A DNA stretch of 64,000 nt from Sanderia malayensis (lineage: Eukaryota; Cnidaria; Scyphozoa; Semaeostomeae; Pelagiidae). Below, one piece after another: positions 63,034 to 64,000 of the stretch. A program made the translations under genes and the position numbers. The DNA lies in the NCBI GenBank assembly GCA_013076295.1, contig RQOL01000618.1, positions 62,001-126,000 of the forward strand, read 5' to 3'. The notes beneath the pieces are model-generated. The model saw only the letters and a program-made list of their open reading frames with translations, had not been told where the DNA came from and made no database searches. The first letter of the stretch is position 1, and every line of letters begins with the position of its first letter.

Positions 63034-63426
63034 AATAGAGATAATACAGAAGGCCAACTTGGGCATTTTCGATGGTCACGCATGTAAGCGAGGTTAAGGA
63101 CTCCAAAACACGTGTTGTGTGATATGCTAAATAAGCTAAATCAAAAGAACACAATAATTATGCATTTATATTGTTATTCCGTGTATGAGTGATAATTTCT
63201 TCATTTGTATGTACTGCTCTTTTAATGACATTCACACACAAGACCCGCTCTCCCTGCCACAGCATTTTTTCACTATCTGCCATTAAACACAGGCCTATTC
63301 TCTATTCGTATTGGGCCGCGGCCACTGACGACATGAAAACGAGTTCAAGGACTCCACAAAATCCATGACCATGAACTTCAAAGGATACCGACAGGACACG
63401 AGTTGGCCTTCTGTATTATCTCTATT
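63034..63426. repeat. 26-bp perfect inverted repeat with a 341-bp spacer
   Basis: Arms 63034-63059 and 63401-63426 are exact reverse complements, containing 'GATAATACAGAAGGCCAACT' and its complement. 'TTTGCAGT' lies outside both arms in direct orientation. Could be a fold-back element or a remnant of TIRs. Confidence 0.8.
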
Positions 63427-64000
63427 CTGTGTTTGCAGTGGCTGGAAAGTATGCTTTGATTTTATAGCCCCAAGAAAATATACATTTAGAAAAATACAAT
63501 AAGATGAAAAATTATCATTTCTCATTAGGTTTTCTTTAAAATTTCCGTTGCTTTTCGTGAATTCAATGAAGTCGCATATATTCGTTGTGTTTTCTGACTC
63601 ATTGCTTGGAACCCGAACACGCCACATAGGTGTGGTGTTGTTTGGCTGAGCAATATCTAATGAGCTAAAGATGTACCTTCAATGTGTAACGTATTCGGTT
63701 CGGCAGGACCGAGTCGTAGAAACACAAACACAAAAGCCTTGTTCGTATCTCAAAAATCACCAATCTAACTTATATTTTATGATTACGACATACATATATC
63801 GTGTTAGAGTCACATGCTCCTGACTCATTGTCAGAGGCACATGACTCTCCAGTTTAATACAATTGCACAATATTCATAATAATAATAGACCGATTCGTTA
63901 CATGCGCATAGTGAAGAGGTAGGTAAACCACAAACGCATATGCCTCGAGGAAAAAATGAAACCCAATTTAACGCGAGAATAAACTAAATTATAGCAAAAA

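Larger units (their letters stand above)
62231..64000. other. Right flank: low-complexity and inverted repeats, no supported gene
   Basis: Contains the C/CT microsatellite (62845-62882), the 15-bp palindrome AGCCCCCAGGGGGCT (62586-62600) and a 26-bp inverted repeat at about 63.03 and 63.40 kb. A 110-codon minus-strand frame (63295-63627) overlaps one arm of that inverted repeat and has no recognised domain. Nothing else was seen. Confidence 0.5.

Noticed and set aside
62786..63154. Overlapping 61-103 residue frames on both strands near the CT microsatellite
   Set aside because: Low complexity and overlap with inverted repeats; no domain or splice context.

Overview
This window is an AT-rich stretch of animal (metazoan) nuclear DNA. 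Satellite DNA and nested transposable elements fill nearly all of it, and I found no convincing host protein-coding gene, rRNA or tRNA. A eukaryote is indicated by spliced transposase genes with GT-AG introns, megasatellite arrays, LINEs, a Penelope-like element, and PIF/Harbinger, hAT and Kolobok-like DNA transposons. The mix (C-terminal GIY-YIG Penelope element, MADF-partnered Harbinger, THAP element with TTAA flanks, OTU-like ORF in a repeat) resembles what I know of cnidarian, especially anthozoan, genomes. That attribution is an inference.

Layout. (1) 1-18.5 kb, 41.1-56.7 kb and 57.1-57.6 kb hold one satellite family, always in the same orientation. It is built from a roughly 22-bp conserved box separated by three spacer classes. 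The left block is irregular but contains a nearly exact 1,000-bp tandem duplication. The right block is a clean higher-order array of about 2.06-kb units. (2) At 10.1-11.95 kb a 5'-truncated Penelope-like element sits in the satellite with a perfect 15-bp target-site duplication. (3) 18.5-41.06 kb is a 22.5-kb island of nested elements. It starts with a LINE copy split by a 2.5-kb long-TIR DNA transposon carrying a transposase-like pseudogene. An OTU-like pseudogene on the minus strand follows; a hAT-like element with 41-bp perfect TIRs (24.5-25.9 kb) lies within the region between its pieces. Then comes a 14-kb PIF/Harbinger element bounded by TAA duplications. (4) 56.7-57.1 kb is a short CpG-rich insertion ending in a CATA microsatellite. 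(5) 57.6-64 kb is non-satellite sequence with a Kolobok-like long-TIR element and a decayed hAT transposase.

How the parts fit. The Harbinger element has the two expected genes: a DDE transposase with one intron on the plus strand, and a MADF-domain protein in two exons on the minus strand. Its MADF intron has swollen to about 9.3 kb by accumulating an L1-like ORF1 remnant, a hairpin-forming 38-bp minisatellite and a PHD-finger LINE, which itself carries a 464-bp hAT MITE. Every transposon gene examined carries a stop, frameshift, deletion or truncation, so none appears autonomous now.

The points most worth following up are the transposase-like family in the 2.5-kb long-TIR element, the higher-order satellite with recurrent CACGTG motifs, the fold-back structure at the Penelope 5' junction, and the fact that both larger LINEs lack the same early part of the reverse transcriptase domain.
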